Positions 15,411 through 24,533 of a stretch of DNA of 64,000 nucleotides are shown in pieces. The notes below the pieces were generated by a model. It was not told the DNA's origin, made no database searches, and worked only from the letters and a program-made list of their open reading frames with translations. This stretch comes from Halobacillus alkaliphilus. GTDB lineage: Bacteria > Bacillota > Bacilli > Bacillales > Halobacillaceae. The translations under genes were made by a program, and so were the position numbers. Position 1 is the first letter of the stretch. Every line of letters starts with the position of its first letter. The stretch covers positions 1-64,000 of the forward strand of contig NZ_FOOG01000004.1 in NCBI RefSeq assembly GCF_900113125.1, read 5' to 3'.

Positions 15411-16313
15411 CTATAGTAAACCCTGGTAATTGTTCTGAATGAATTGAATCAGTATGCCAAGCGTCTGACCTTTAAATTGATCTGGCACGGAGTTCCCTTC
15501 AGGATCAGCATAATAAAGGGCTCCTACTTCTTCATTGTACCTGTACCCCATTTTTTTAAGTCGGTTCTGTAGTTCCTCAGGCAGCTGTTCCAAACCAGTT
15601 TGAGCTGTAAAATAGTCGGTTGGGTAGATCCACACATCTACATCTGTTAATCCTGTCTGAACGATAAATAAGTCCTGATCATATTGGGAAATCCACTGGT
15701 CTTTTGAATATAAAGAGACGCCTGTACCTTCAAGCGACGAGATGCCATCCAGGTTTATTCCGAAAATCTGATTGAGGACTCTTCGAATTTCGGGGCCATC
15801 GATCTTCTTGCCATAAGACGTTAAGTATAAATCGAGCACTTCTAGTTTGGATAGTGACGGAATGTCTTCTTCATCTAACCATCCTGGAAGCGATTCTTTT
15901 ACCCCCTGGATAATTTCATCCGGATACGTTTGATTTCCCGCTCCCAGCTCAGAAATTCGCTTAAGGTCAATCGAATAAATCTGGTTAACGATTCTAGGAA
16001 TTTCCTTAGCATCTACTTTTTTGCCATATGAAGCAAGGTAGTGATCCATAACCTCCACTTTACTCATGTTCTCAATCAGTAAAATCGCTTCGTCGTAACT
16101 GAGCGGGCCTTTCGTTTCTCGTCTTAGTGTTTTGAATACCTCTCGTATAATCTCTTTCGAGTACTTCAGTTCACCTTTTTCTGTCTGATAGAGTTCGTGT
16201 TTTAAACTTTCAGCCTGAACCGTAGTCGCTGGTAAGGAAAGAGTGGTCCCTGACAACATAACAATGGTTGTGACGATAAGTATTCTTTTTAGAGCCTGTG
16301 AAAACAAATTCAT
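15411..16313 (-). CDS. Secreted protein with an internal duplication, unknown function
   Basis: 300 residues with a signal peptide (about 1-34, cleavage near TTVQA-ES). Two related units follow: about 51-123 and 130-193, most similar over SKVEVMDHYLASYGKK at 84 and SKLEVLDLYLTSYGKK at 155, each continuing to a VNQIYSIDL or LNQIFGINL segment. The units are helical and charged, of EF-hand-like length but without a visible calcium loop. The last 100 residues (DQWISQYDQDLFIVQTG...) form a different, probably beta-rich domain. AGGAGGG precedes the ATG. It converges with dapA. No family was recognised. Confidence 0.65.
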   Translation of the reverse strand: MNLFSQALKRILIVTTIVMLSGTTLSLPATTVQAESLKHELYQTEKGELKYSKEIIREVFKTLRRETKGPLSYDEAILLIENMSKVEVMDHYLASYGKKVDAKEIPRIVNQIYSIDLKRISELGAGNQTYPDEIIQGVKESLPGWLDEEDIPSLSKLEVLDLYLTSYGKKIDGPEIRRVLNQIFGINLDGISSLEGTGVSLYSKDQWISQYDQDLFIVQTGLTDVDVWIYPTDYFTAQTGLEQLPEELQNRLKKMGYRYNEEVGALYYADPEGNSVPDQFKGQTLGILIQFIQNNYQGLL

Positions 16314-16517
16314 TATTCACCCTCCTGCGCGTTAAGTAAAGTTTCTATGGAGAAACCTCCTTATTGATATCGGCATGCTTAAGGTCATCATAAGCTGAAT
16401 ATGTGAAGATGAGCAAATTAAATTTGGAAAAATTTTAAATTTTACGTTTAGATTACAGAATAAACCGAAACACAATTAATGTAACACTTTTGAAATATTT
16501 TAAAGGAGGGGTCCTGT

Positions 16518-17324
16518 ATGAAAAAAACAAAATATCTTGTGCCGTTATTAGCAGCGGGAATGACGTTTGGGGTTGGTGCCGGCAGTGCATCAGCTGAGAA
16601 TTCAACGGTGACCTTTGAACGAGGAGACACGCTTTGGAGTATTGCACAGGAATACAGTGATGTGACCGTGGAAGATTTATATAAGTGGAACCCGGGTATC
16701 GATGCGGATGTTATTCAGCCAGGTTCTAAAATTACAGTGAAAACAGATGAAACGATACGGGAAGAAGTGCCTACAGAAGAATTCCACACCGTAACTCCTG
16801 GAAGCACCCTATACAGCATTGCGAACCTTCACAAGGGAGTTACACTTACAGAATTATTTGAATGGAATCCTGGTATTGACCCATGGAACCTGCAGATTGG
16901 TTCTGAGGTCCGGGTCAGTCCGCCTGAGGATCAGAATTCACATGAAATCTATCACACCGTAGAACCAGGAGAAACACTGTACAGCATTGCGAACCTTCAT
17001 AAAGGAGTGACTCTTGAAGACTTGTATGAGTTAAACCCGGGTATTAACCCTCGCAATCTACCGATCGGATCCGAAGTGCAGGTTTATGAGAATGGGGATA
17101 AATCCGGCCCTATCGCAGATGGTGTAACGAAACAAGAAGCAGAAAAGCTGGTCAGGAAATATAAAGATTTGGAGAACGAACCGGCTATGAAAGTAGAATA
17201 TGACCGCATGGTGGATCGCCAATACCTCGTACACGTCTATGAAAATGTAGACAACCATACAGCCACATACGGCTGGTACCTTGTCGATCCAAAAACCGGA
17301 GACATCCGCAACTATATGAAATAA
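16518..17324 (+). CDS. Secreted protein with three LysM domains
   Basis: 268 residues: a signal peptide (1-26, ending GSASA), then three LysM peptidoglycan-binding domains at about 31-76, 90-135 and 146-191. The second and third share LYSIANLHKGVTL and a WNPGID/LNPGIN core. The C-terminal 65 residues (TKQEAEKLVRKYKDLE ... TYGWYLVDPKTGDIRNYMK) look like a small PepSY/YmaC-type alpha-beta domain rather than a hydrolase, so no cell-wall cleavage is predicted. Likely wall-bound. AAAGGAGG precedes the start. A long repeated hairpin follows. Confidence 0.78.
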   Translation: MKKTKYLVPLLAAGMTFGVGAGSASAENSTVTFERGDTLWSIAQEYSDVTVEDLYKWNPGIDADVIQPGSKITVKTDETIREEVPTEEFHTVTPGSTLYSIANLHKGVTLTELFEWNPGIDPWNLQIGSEVRVSPPEDQNSHEIYHTVEPGETLYSIANLHKGVTLEDLYELNPGINPRNLPIGSEVQVYENGDKSGPIADGVTKQEAEKLVRKYKDLENEPAMKVEYDRMVDRQYLVHVYENVDNHTATYGWYLVDPKTGDIRNYMK

Positions 17325-17343
17325 CCAAAAAAAGAGCAAAAAA

Positions 17344-17388
17344 ATTCCACCTCAGGTCATCCAATATTTGGATGACCTGAGGTGGAAT
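17344..17388. repeat. Long hairpin repeat H, copy 1 (convergent terminator)
   Basis: Perfect 20-bp arms (ATTCCACCTCAGGTCATCCA and complement) around ATATT, flanked by A and T runs on both sides. It lies between the convergent LysM and ilvE genes. The same stem occurs at 23858-23900. Confidence 0.8.
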
Positions 17389-17419
17389 AATTTGTATTTG
17401 TATTCGGGTACTTAGATTT

Positions 17420-18487
17420 TTAGATTTCGACGGTCCAGCCGTAATCGTCTTCTTTTCTGCCTCGCTGGATTCCGGTTACGGTATCATAGAGTTTCTGAGC
17501 TACCGGTCCGATCTCGTGGTTATTGACAACCATTTTCTTCCCGAGCCAGTTGAATTCCCCTACCGGAGAAATGACAGCGGCGGTGCCTGCGCCAAAGGCT
17601 TCTTCCAATTTACCTTCTTCATAGTACTGATACAGTTCCTCAATCGAGATTCTTCTCTCATTCACCGTCCAGCCCCACTCTTTCAGTAGTTCAAGAATGG
17701 AGGTACGCGTAATTCCTCTCAGAATACTCCCGCTTAAAGCCGGTGTCACGATCTCTCCATCGATTTTGAAAAAGATATTCATACTTCCGACCTCTTCAAT
17801 GTAGCGCTTCTCAACGCCGTCAAGCCAGAGTACATCCGCATTTCCTTCCTTGCTCGCTTTTTCCTGGGCCTGATAGCCGGAGGAGTAGTTACCGGCGGTT
17901 TTCGCCATTCCGGTTCCACCCTTCACCGCACGTGTAAATTCTTCTTCGACGTTAATCGTGACCGGACGAATACCGCCTGAAAAATAAGGACCTACCGGTG
18001 AAAGAATAATCATAAACTTATACATCTTCGAAGGAGCCACGGCAAGGCTCGGTTCCGTCGCTATAATGAACGGACGGATATATAAGGACGTGCCTTCAAA
18101 TTCCGGCACCCAATCCCTTTCCAAATCGATCAGCTTTTTCAAGTAATCCATGACCTCTTCTTCATCAATCGGCGGAATGCTCAAACGTTCGCTGGAAAGG
18201 TTCAAACGCTCGAAGTTTTTTTCAGGTCTGAACAATAGTACACGACCGTCATCAGTACGATAGGCTTTCAAGCCCTCAAATACGGTTTGGCCGTAATGAA
18301 AAATCATCGCAGCAGGATCAAGAGTCAGTGGTTCATAGGGAACGATCCGCGGCTCATGCCACCCTTTGCTTTCTTCATAATCCATCACAAACATGTGGTC
18401 CGTAAAGGTTCGGCCAAAAGGGATCTGGCCGCTGTCTGGTTTTTGCTTTCTTAGGCGACTTTCTACAGTAGTTAATGATCGGGTCAT
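17420..18487 (-). CDS. ilvE: Branched-chain amino acid aminotransferase
   Basis: PLP enzyme transferring amino groups between glutamate and the keto acids of leucine, isoleucine and valine. 355 residues, the fold-IV type II BCAT length as in B. subtilis YwaA/YbgE. Motifs: FHYGQTVFEGLKAYR, the PLP Lys (196) in GTGMAKTAGNYSSG, YIEEVGSMNIFF and ILRGITRTSILEL. AAAGGAG lies nine bases before the ATG. A 13/15 CodY-like box sits about 115 bp upstream, fitting amino-acid control. Monocistronic; convergent with the LysM gene. Confidence 0.93.
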   Translation of the reverse strand: MTRSLTTVESRLRKQKPDSGQIPFGRTFTDHMFVMDYEESKGWHEPRIVPYEPLTLDPAAMIFHYGQTVFEGLKAYRTDDGRVLLFRPEKNFERLNLSSERLSIPPIDEEEVMDYLKKLIDLERDWVPEFEGTSLYIRPFIIATEPSLAVAPSKMYKFMIILSPVGPYFSGGIRPVTINVEEEFTRAVKGGTGMAKTAGNYSSGYQAQEKASKEGNADVLWLDGVEKRYIEEVGSMNIFFKIDGEIVTPALSGSILRGITRTSILELLKEWGWTVNERRISIEELYQYYEEGKLEEAFGAGTAAVISPVGEFNWLGKKMVVNNHEIGPVAQKLYDTVTGIQRGRKEDDYGWTVEI

Positions 18488-18601
18488 AGGACAAATCTCC
18501 TTTTCCTGTCTTTGTGTACATCTATTCTTTAAATGAACAAAGGATTAGATATTAGTATTCATTGTACGTGGAACGGCTGGACTTTTAAAGAGTCAGGTCT
18601 C

Positions 18602-18616
18602 CATTTTTAGAAAATT
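18602..18616. promoter_or_regulatory. CodY-like box upstream of ilvE
   Basis: CATTTTTAGAAAATT matches the CodY consensus AATTTTCWGAAAATT at 13 of 15 positions, about 115 bp upstream of the ilvE start. BCAT genes are CodY targets in B. subtilis. In an A/T-rich gap such matches can arise by chance. Confidence 0.4.
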
Positions 18617-18790
18617 TGAATTAAGATTCGTGAATGTGTAAGCCCAAAAGACCCCAATCGTAATTTTTATGCAGGATTGTATGGACGTCTCTTTTTGGTA
18701 TATTGTAATAATATGGTATTTTTCATTATATACAATGAATGTAGTAAGTGGAGATTTTGATTCTCTCGCAGCTTATGGTCTACAGGCAGT

Positions 18791-18919
18791 TTGATTTTTG
18801 TGTTTACAGAAGGGTATCGATATTATTTTGAAGAGAATCGGAAAATCAACGGCTTTCTGTTTATGTGTGTAACAGGAACGATGTTACTTTTCGTATTGAT
18901 TATGACCCTTACTGGATGA
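18791..18919 (+). other. Possible remnant or tiny gene encoding one membrane helix (42 codons)
   Basis: From a TTG the frame reads LIFVFTEGYRYYFEENRK, then INGFLFMCVTGTMLLFVLIM and stops. A charged segment followed by a strong membrane helix looks like the C-terminal end of a small membrane protein, but no ribosome site or upstream frame was found (a TGA lies a few codons before). It may be the decayed tail of a gene displaced by neighbours. Together with the small gene at 18946 it accounts for the right half of the ilvE upstream gap. Confidence 0.3.
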
Positions 18920-18945
18920 TTTATGAATTTGGAGGGAATGGAGAC

Positions 18946-19137
18946 ATGACGCCAAGAAATACGGCGAGAACAGATAAAGAAAAAAATAGAGATATCGGGA
19001 GTTTTATCTTCGTGCTGGCCTCTATCATTATGGGGCCTTACTTATATAACACATTCAGCATACCAGTCAATATAGCTCTGGTGCTCGTTACCTATGTGCT
19101 TCTTCAGCTTGTCATCGGATGGTTATCTAACAACTGA
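18946..19137 (+). CDS. Small two-helix membrane protein, unknown function
   Basis: 63 residues from the ATG at 18946 (GGAG seven bases upstream): a basic/polar start MTPRNTARTDKEKNRD, then two membrane helices (about 19-34 and 39-58) ending GWLSNN. The frame is open further upstream to 18865, but that part is polar, has no ribosome site and overlaps the remnant at 18791. It lies just before the BceR-like regulator on the same strand. No family recognised. Confidence 0.5.
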   Translation: MTPRNTARTDKEKNRDIGSFIFVLASIIMGPYLYNTFSIPVNIALVLVTYVLLQLVIGWLSNN

Positions 19138-19239
19138 ACAATATTCCTGTTAAAAATACCGCTTCACCTCTATAGCCCCTGCCCCGATGTTTGCTATACT
19201 TTCTTTAGTCAGTAAAATGGAAAAGAGTGGTGAGACCTT

Positions 19240-19929
19240 GTGTTTAAGATCCTTTTGGTCGAAGATGATGCGACCCTATTTACAGAAATGAAAGACCGTT
19301 TAGCCCAGTGGTCCTATCAGGTCCATGGAATTACGGATTTTACGAAAGTAATGGAAGAATTCACGGCCACCATGCCGCACCTCGTGATTATCGATATCCA
19401 GCTCCCCAAGTATGACGGCTTCCACTGGTGCCGCATGATCCGGGAACACTCAAACGTCCCGATTGTCTTTCTATCTTCCCGCGATCACCCCACCGATATG
19501 GTCATGTCCATGAATCTCGGAGCCGATGATTTTGTACAGAAGCCGTTTCACTTTGAAGTCTTAATTGCAAAAATCCAGGCCGTGCTCCGGCGTGTGTATA
19601 ATTACAATGCCGAACCTCCCGTGCTAAAAACGTGGCTCGGTGCGACCATCGATTATGAGCGGAACCGGGTTCAATATAACGAGCAAACCATTGAACTTAC
19701 AAAAAACGAAATGTTCATCCTGAAATTACTCGTGGAACGGAAAAACAAAATTGTCAGCCGTGAGGATTTGATTACAAGCTTGTGGGAAGATGAGCGATTT
19801 GTTAGTGATAACACGCTCACAGTAAATGTGAATCGTTTACGGAAAAAACTTTCCGACCTCGGGCTTGGCGATTCGATCCAGACTAAAGTCGGGCAGGGCT
19901 ACACGGCCGTCGAAAAGGCCGAATCATGA
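19240..19929 (+). CDS. OmpR-family response regulator (BceR-like)
   Basis: 229 residues: a receiver domain with EDD near the start, phospho-acceptor Asp in LVIIDIQLPKYDGF, Ser in FLSSRDHP and Lys in FVQKPFHFEVL, then an OmpR-type winged helix from about 130 (ITLTKNEMFILKLLVER-like, SDNTLTVNVNRLRKKL). The sequence style matches BceR/YvcP regulators of peptide-antibiotic modules. GTG start. The stop overlaps the kinase start by four bases (ATGA), and the ABC transporter it should control follows after the kinase. Confidence 0.85.
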   Translation: MFKILLVEDDATLFTEMKDRLAQWSYQVHGITDFTKVMEEFTATMPHLVIIDIQLPKYDGFHWCRMIREHSNVPIVFLSSRDHPTDMVMSMNLGADDFVQKPFHFEVLIAKIQAVLRRVYNYNAEPPVLKTWLGATIDYERNRVQYNEQTIELTKNEMFILKLLVERKNKIVSREDLITSLWEDERFVSDNTLTVNVNRLRKKLSDLGLGDSIQTKVGQGYTAVEKAES

Positions 19930-20930
19930 TCCGGAAATTTCTCCTGGAAAAAATCAGCTGGATTGGTTTCTTTCTTATTCTTCAGCTTCTCGCGCTGCTC
20001 ATCGCCTATGTAGATACGAATCTGGCGCTAAGCTCGATGTATTATTACACGTTTTTATCGTCGCTTCTGTTTCTGATTTTTTTATTTATCCGGTACCAGA
20101 AGGAAACCAGATTTTACAGAGAGATGGACGACCGAGCAGCCAATCTCGATGTGACCACCATTCCCGATGGGGAAAGCCCGTTTGAAAAAATCACCGAAAC
20201 CAGCATGGTCGATCAAATGGAACGGTTAAAAAAGGAATCTTCCCACAATCAATCGCTGTTGGAGCAGGAAAAAGACGACATGCTTGCCTGGATTCATGAA
20301 GTCAAAACTCCGCTCACGTCGATGCATTTGATTTTTGACCGAATCAGCGACCAGAAAACCCGGTCCCAGCTTACCTACGAATGGCTGCGAATTCACTTGC
20401 TGCTGGATCAGCAGTTACATAAAAAGCGGATGCCTTTTATCAAAAATGATTTATACATGGAAGAGATTCAACTGGAGCCGCTCATTTTCTCAGAATTGAA
20501 GACCCTGCAGTCCTGGTGCATCCAAAAAGGGATCGGTTTTGATATCGATTTGGAAGTGGCCTCTGTTTTATCCGACAGCAAGTGGCTCGCCTTTATGCTC
20601 CGGCAGCTCCTCACCAATGCGGTTAAATACAGCGAAGCCTCAGAAATTATGATACGCAGCTTCGAAGACAATGGGCAGACCAGGCTGGCTGTCACCGATA
20701 CCGGACGAGGAATTGACGCAAGGGATCTGCCGAGAATTTTTGATAAAGGTTTCACATCGACGTTGGCTCACCATGACCATGCCGCCACCGGGATGGGGCT
20801 GTACTTAACTCATAAAGCTGCCGACTCCCTGAACATCAACATAGAAGTGGACTCTAAACTTGGAGAGGGCACGACGTTTACGCTGGTTTTTCCTAAGCGG
20901 AATGATTTTGTGGAAATACGAGATCAATAA
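19926..20930 (+). CDS. Intramembrane-sensing histidine kinase (BceS-like)
   Basis: 334 residues, the BceS length. Two membrane helices (about 12-29 and 38-55) are joined by only about eight residues, so there is no extracellular sensor and it must sense through its transporter partner. The H box is WIHEVKTPLTSMHLIFDR with His124. The ATPase has LLTNAVKYSE, DTGRGI, and GMGLYLTHKAADSL. Translationally coupled to the regulator gene. A terminator at 20936 separates it from the transporter genes, which have their own operator and promoter. Confidence 0.85.
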   Translation: MIRKFLLEKISWIGFFLILQLLALLIAYVDTNLALSSMYYYTFLSSLLFLIFLFIRYQKETRFYREMDDRAANLDVTTIPDGESPFEKITETSMVDQMERLKKESSHNQSLLEQEKDDMLAWIHEVKTPLTSMHLIFDRISDQKTRSQLTYEWLRIHLLLDQQLHKKRMPFIKNDLYMEEIQLEPLIFSELKTLQSWCIQKGIGFDIDLEVASVLSDSKWLAFMLRQLLTNAVKYSEASEIMIRSFEDNGQTRLAVTDTGRGIDARDLPRIFDKGFTSTLAHHDHAATGMGLYLTHKAADSLNINIEVDSKLGEGTTFTLVFPKRNDFVEIRDQ

Positions 20931-20935
20931 TGTGG

Positions 20936-20976
20936 TAAAAAGCTTGTAAAAAGCAACGATTTTTACAAGCTTTTTT
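20936..20976 (+). terminator. Terminator after the BceS-like gene
   Basis: AAAAAGCTTGTAAAAA and its complement form a stem of about 16 bp ending in T6, six bases after the stop. Confidence 0.75.
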
Positions 20977-21037
20977 GTATTGAACGTAAAAAAAACACAC
21001 GCGCGAAATGTTTCCCCCGGCATATGAGTGATCGATA

Positions 21038-21051
21038 TGACAAAAATGTCA
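21038..21051. promoter_or_regulatory. BceR-type operator
   Basis: TGACA-AAAA-TGTCA is an inverted repeat with a four-base spacer, the arrangement of BceR-like binding sites (TNACA-N4-TGTAA type). It lies about 90 bp upstream of the ABC ATPase start. Confidence 0.6.
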
Positions 21052-21061
21052 CTTTGTACTG

Positions 21062-21080
21062 GGTCATTGTTAGGTCATTG
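21062..21080 (+). repeat. Direct repeat GGTCATTG x2 downstream of the BceR-type site
   Basis: GGTCATTG occurs at 21062-21069 and 21073-21080 with an 11-bp period, one helical turn, between the inverted repeat and a TACAAT -10 candidate at 21105. It could be a secondary protein-binding site overlapping the -35 region. Confidence 0.4.
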
Positions 21081-21139
21081 AAAGGAAAAAGAATCAGGAA
21101 ATTTATACAATAGAATTAACAAATAAAGGGGGAAGCGAG

Positions 21140-21901
21140 ATGAACATTTTAGAAGGATACAAAATTCATAAAAGCTACGGCAACAAATTTACGAAACAGC
21201 ATGTGCTCATGGGAATCGACATGAGCATTGAAAAAGGAGAATTTGTCAGCATTATGGGCGCGTCCGGATCCGGCAAAACGACCTTGCTGAACGTCCTCTC
21301 TTCCATCGATCGTGTGAGCCACGGCACCATTACGATCAACGGTGAGGAAATTACCGGCCGGAAAGACAAACAGCTGGCGGAATTCAGAAAACACCACCTC
21401 GGGTTTATTTTTCAAGAATACAACTTGCTCGATACCCTTACGGTGAAAGAAAATATCCTCCTGCCGTTATCGATCGCTAAAGTTTCGAAAAAAGAAGCGA
21501 ACCGGAAATTCGACGCGGTCGCGGAAGAGCTTGGGATTAACGATGTTCAGGATAAATACCCGAACGAAATTTCCGGAGGTCAGAAACAGCGCACATCTGC
21601 GGCCCGCGCATTTATCCACGAACCGAGCATTATCTTCGCCGATGAGCCGACGGGAGCACTCGATTCGAAGTCCGCTTCTGACCTTCTTAATAAACTCAGT
21701 GATTTGAACGAAAAGAGAGATTCCACGATCGCGATGGTTACCCACGACCCGGTAGCCGCAAGTTATTCGAGCCGTGTCATTTTTATTAAAGACGGGCAGA
21801 TTTATACGCAATTACGAAAAGGCGACCAGTCGCGGAACGCTTTTTTGAAAGACATTATGAAAACTCAGGGTGTGCTCGGCGGGGTGCAGTATGAATATTA
21901 A
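21140..21901 (+). CDS. ABC transporter ATP-binding protein (BceA-like)
   Basis: 253 residues. Walker [11 protein letters not shown] loop FIFQEYNLL, signature SGGQKQR, Walker [13 protein letters not shown] and the switch His in MVTHDPVAA are all intact. The MacB/BceA-type ending ([12 protein letters not shown]) fits the peptide-7 exporter/detoxification family that removes cell-wall antibiotics such as bacitracin from their lipid targets. GGGGGAAG precedes the start. The permease gene overlaps its end by 11 bases. Confidence 0.9.
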   Translation: MNILEGYKIHKSYGNKFTKQHVLMGIDMSIEKGEFVSIMGASGSGKTTLLNVLSSIDRVSHGTITINGEEITGRKDKQLAEFRKHHLGFIFQEYNLLDTLTVKENILLPLSIAKVSKKEANRKFDAVAEELGINDVQDKYPNEISGGQKQRTSAARAFIHEPSIIFADEPTGALDSKSASDLLNKLSDLNEKRDSTIAMVTHDPVAASYSSRVIFIKDGQIYTQLRKGDQSRNAFLKDIMKTQGVLGGVQYEY

Positions 21902-23834
21902 CCAGATCATCTTCCGCAATCTGAAAAAGAACCTGAAGAACTACTACTTGTATGTGTTCGCGCTGATTTTCAGTGTGGCGCTCTATTTCGCTTTTGTTAC
22001 CTTGCAATACGATCCGGCGATGGATAGTACGAAAGGGACGCTGAAAGGCGGTGCGGCCGTCCGGACTGCATCGGTGTTATTAATTGGTATTGTCGCCGTT
22101 TTCCTTGTCTATGCTAATAATATTTTTATTAAACGAAGAAGTAAGGAAATCGGCATGTTTCAGCTAATTGGGCTGACGAAAAACCGCATCTTCCGGATTC
22201 TTAGTGCAGAGAATTTAATCATTTATTTTGGTTCGTTGATCGTGGGTATCTTTCTTGGTTTTGCTGCCTCAAAACTGATCCTCATGATTTTGTTCCAGAT
22301 CACCGATGTAGAAACGGCGGCGACTCTCAGGTTTTCGTTTAAAGCTATGGTGCAGACACTGGGCGTATTCGGCGGAATCTATGTACTCATTATGGGAATG
22401 AACTACCTGTTCATTCAGCGGCAGACGATTCTTTCCCTGTTCCGTACTTCTTCAAAAACTGAAGGCAAAGTGGGCCGGATATCGCTATTTGAAATCATTA
22501 TGGGGATTCTGGGGCTTGGACTCATTGCCACGGGGTATTATGTTTCTTCCCAGCTATTTTCCGGGGCGACAACCTCCATGAACAGCTTGTTCGGCACAAT
22601 GATTTTTATTCTCGCATCCGTCATCATCGGCACGTACTTCTTTTATAAAGGATCGGTACGGTTTGTAGCGAATATCATTCGCAAGAACAAACAGGGCTAT
22701 ATGAATATTAATGAAGTGCTGTCTCTGTCTTCTGTGATGTTCCGCATGAAATCTAATGCGATGCTGCTGACGATTATTACTACGGTATCCGCTCTTGCGA
22801 TTGCCCTGTTGTCCTTAAGTTATATTTCTTATTACTCTGCTGAAAACTCTGCTGGGCTTGGAGCGCCGAATGATTTTTCCTTTGTTACTGAAGGGCAGGC
22901 GGAAGAGTTCACTGAAAAGCTTGACGGGATTCCTTACACCGAAGAGAAGATTGATGTGCTAAGGGTTGCTATTAATGTGGAGGATATTGTCGAAGCCAAC
23001 ATGGAAGATCTGGGTGGTTTTGATGCTGAGGAAATGACGCTGTCTGTAATAAAAGATACAGCCGTTGAAGGGATCGATGTCGGGCAGGACCAGACGATCT
23101 TTACTGGGTTTTACGATGCCCTCCAGCGAATGATGCAATTGGAAGACTCAGGAGAGCTAGTGTTTAAGGGGAAAGAAGAATCCTTTAATTTAAATTTCTT
23201 AGGAGTTTCAAGGGAGAGCGTCCTTTCTGGTTACTTTTCTGGAGGAGGGATGCCCACTGCGGTTGTAGATGAAACCGTTTATAACCAACTATCGCAAGAC
23301 CTTAACCCTGATATTCAGGGAGAGTACTCCCAATATATTGGCATAAACCTGGAGTCTGAAGAACAGGTAGAAGAAGCAGATGAAGTGTTCCAAAGCCTGG
23401 CACTCAGCAATGAGGTTGGCACTAACTCGCGGTACGCAACTACCAAGAACCAGAAACAGAACATGGGGCTGATCATGTTCATCGTCGGCTTCCTCGGACT
23501 CACCTTCTTAATTACATCCGGCTGTATCCTATATTTCAAGCAGATGGATGAAGGCGAAGAAGAACGTCCGAACTATACAATATTAAGAAAGCTCGGCTAT
23601 ACAAATGCGGATTTACTGCGAGGCATTCAGGGCAAACAGGTCTTTAACTTTGGCATCCCGCTTCTCGTCGGCCTGCTGCACAGCTACTTCGCAGTCCAAT
23701 CAGGCTGGTTTTTCTTTGGAACCGAGCTATGGATTCCGATGTTCATCGTGATGGGCCTGTACACAGGTCTCTATTCCATATTCAGCCTGCTCTCCGTCCT
23801 CTACTACAAGCGCATCATCAAAGAAGCCCTGTAA
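21891..23834 (+). CDS. ABC transporter permease (BceB-like)
   Basis: About 647 residues starting [27 protein letters not shown], the standard BceB opening. Ten helices are expected; the long extracellular domain characteristic of BceB, which binds and senses peptide antibiotics, is visible at about 315-530 (acidic, EDI/EEMT-rich) between helices 7 and 8 of the FtsX-like fold. With the upstream ATPase it forms the transporter, and with the BceS-like kinase a flux-sensing complex. The ATG at 21891 lies inside the ATPase end, preceded by GGCGGGG. The target antibiotic cannot be predicted. Confidence 0.88.
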   Translation: MNINQIIFRNLKKNLKNYYLYVFALIFSVALYFAFVTLQYDPAMDSTKGTLKGGAAVRTASVLLIGIVAVFLVYANNIFIKRRSKEIGMFQLIGLTKNRIFRILSAENLIIYFGSLIVGIFLGFAASKLILMILFQITDVETAATLRFSFKAMVQTLGVFGGIYVLIMGMNYLFIQRQTILSLFRTSSKTEGKVGRISLFEIIMGILGLGLIATGYYVSSQLFSGATTSMNSLFGTMIFILASVIIGTYFFYKGSVRFVANIIRKNKQGYMNINEVLSLSSVMFRMKSNAMLLTIITTVSALAIALLSLSYISYYSAENSAGLGAPNDFSFVTEGQAEEFTEKLDGIPYTEEKIDVLRVAINVEDIVEANMEDLGGFDAEEMTLSVIKDTAVEGIDVGQDQTIFTGFYDALQRMMQLEDSGELVFKGKEESFNLNFLGVSRESVLSGYFSGGGMPTAVVDETVYNQLSQDLNPDIQGEYSQYIGINLESEEQVEEADEVFQSLALSNEVGTNSRYATTKNQKQNMGLIMFIVGFLGLTFLITSGCILYFKQMDEGEEERPNYTILRKLGYTNADLLRGIQGKQVFNFGIPLLVGLLHSYFAVQSGWFFFGTELWIPMFIVMGLYTGLYSIFSLLSVLYYKRIIKEAL

Positions 23835-23857
23835 GGTTGTAGGGTTGATACATTTAT

Positions 23858-23900
23858 TTCCACCTCAGGTCATCCAGAATCTGGATGACCTGAGGTGGAA
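23858..23900. repeat. Long hairpin repeat H, copy 2 (convergent terminator)
   Basis: Arms TTCCACCTCAGGTCATCCAG and complement around AAT: 20 perfect pairs. Nineteen arm positions are the same as at 17344-17388; only the loop differs. It separates the BceB-like gene from the convergent macrodomain gene. Confidence 0.8.
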
Positions 23901-23925
23901 TATTTTAGTTGGTCAGCTTTGCCCT

Positions 23926-24435
23926 TCACTTGCTCAGTCGGTTTTCGTAAATTTGTTTGTTCTCTTCGTCGAAGCAGACGAAATAGACGTGTTCGATTTC
24001 TTCGTGGTCCTCTAAACAGTCCTGAACGGTGCGGATGGCAATATCAGCCGCTTCTTCTTTCGGAAAGCCATAAATTCCAGTGCTGATATTCGGGAATGCC
24101 ACGGTTCGAAGGCCATGTTCTGACGCACGCTTCAGGGAGTTACGATAGCAATCCGCGAGCCGGTCCGCTTCGTTCTTATCGCCGCCATTCCAAACGGGCC
24201 CCACGGTATGAATCACTTTCTCAGATGGCATGTTTCCAGCTGTTGTCACCACCGCTTCACCTGTTTCGCATCCGTCAAACTTCTTACTCTCTTCCATAAT
24301 CGCTGGACCGCCGGCCCGGTGAATCGCTCCATCAACACCGCCGCCACCGGCGAGCTTTTTGTTCGCCGCGTTCACCACCGCATCCACCTCCATTTTAGTA
24401 ATATCACCTTTGATAATTTCAATTCTCTGATTCAC
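23926..24435 (-). CDS. Macrodomain protein (O-acetyl-ADP-ribose deacetylase type)
   Basis: 169 residues forming one macrodomain of the MacroD/YmdB class: IEIIKGDITKMEVDAVVNAANKKL, the ligand loop GGGGVDGAIHRAGG, VIHTVGPVW and the second loop STGIYGFPKEEAA. These residues bind ADP-ribose and in relatives hydrolyse O-acetyl-ADP-ribose or mono-ADP-ribosyl esters. It is divergent from a CoA-type Nudix gene with a 98-bp shared promoter region. Confidence 0.9.
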   Translation of the reverse strand: MNQRIEIIKGDITKMEVDAVVNAANKKLAGGGGVDGAIHRAGGPAIMEESKKFDGCETGEAVVTTAGNMPSEKVIHTVGPVWNGGDKNEADRLADCYRNSLKRASEHGLRTVAFPNISTGIYGFPKEEAADIAIRTVQDCLEDHEEIEHVYFVCFDEENKQIYENRLSK

Positions 24436-24533
24436 ATGTATCCACTCCTTTTGAAGATGAACTTGAGCGTTTCCAACTTACGGATGCTTGTTCATTTGTT
24501 ATAGTAAAGATAGAGAAAGTTTGAGGTGAAGTT

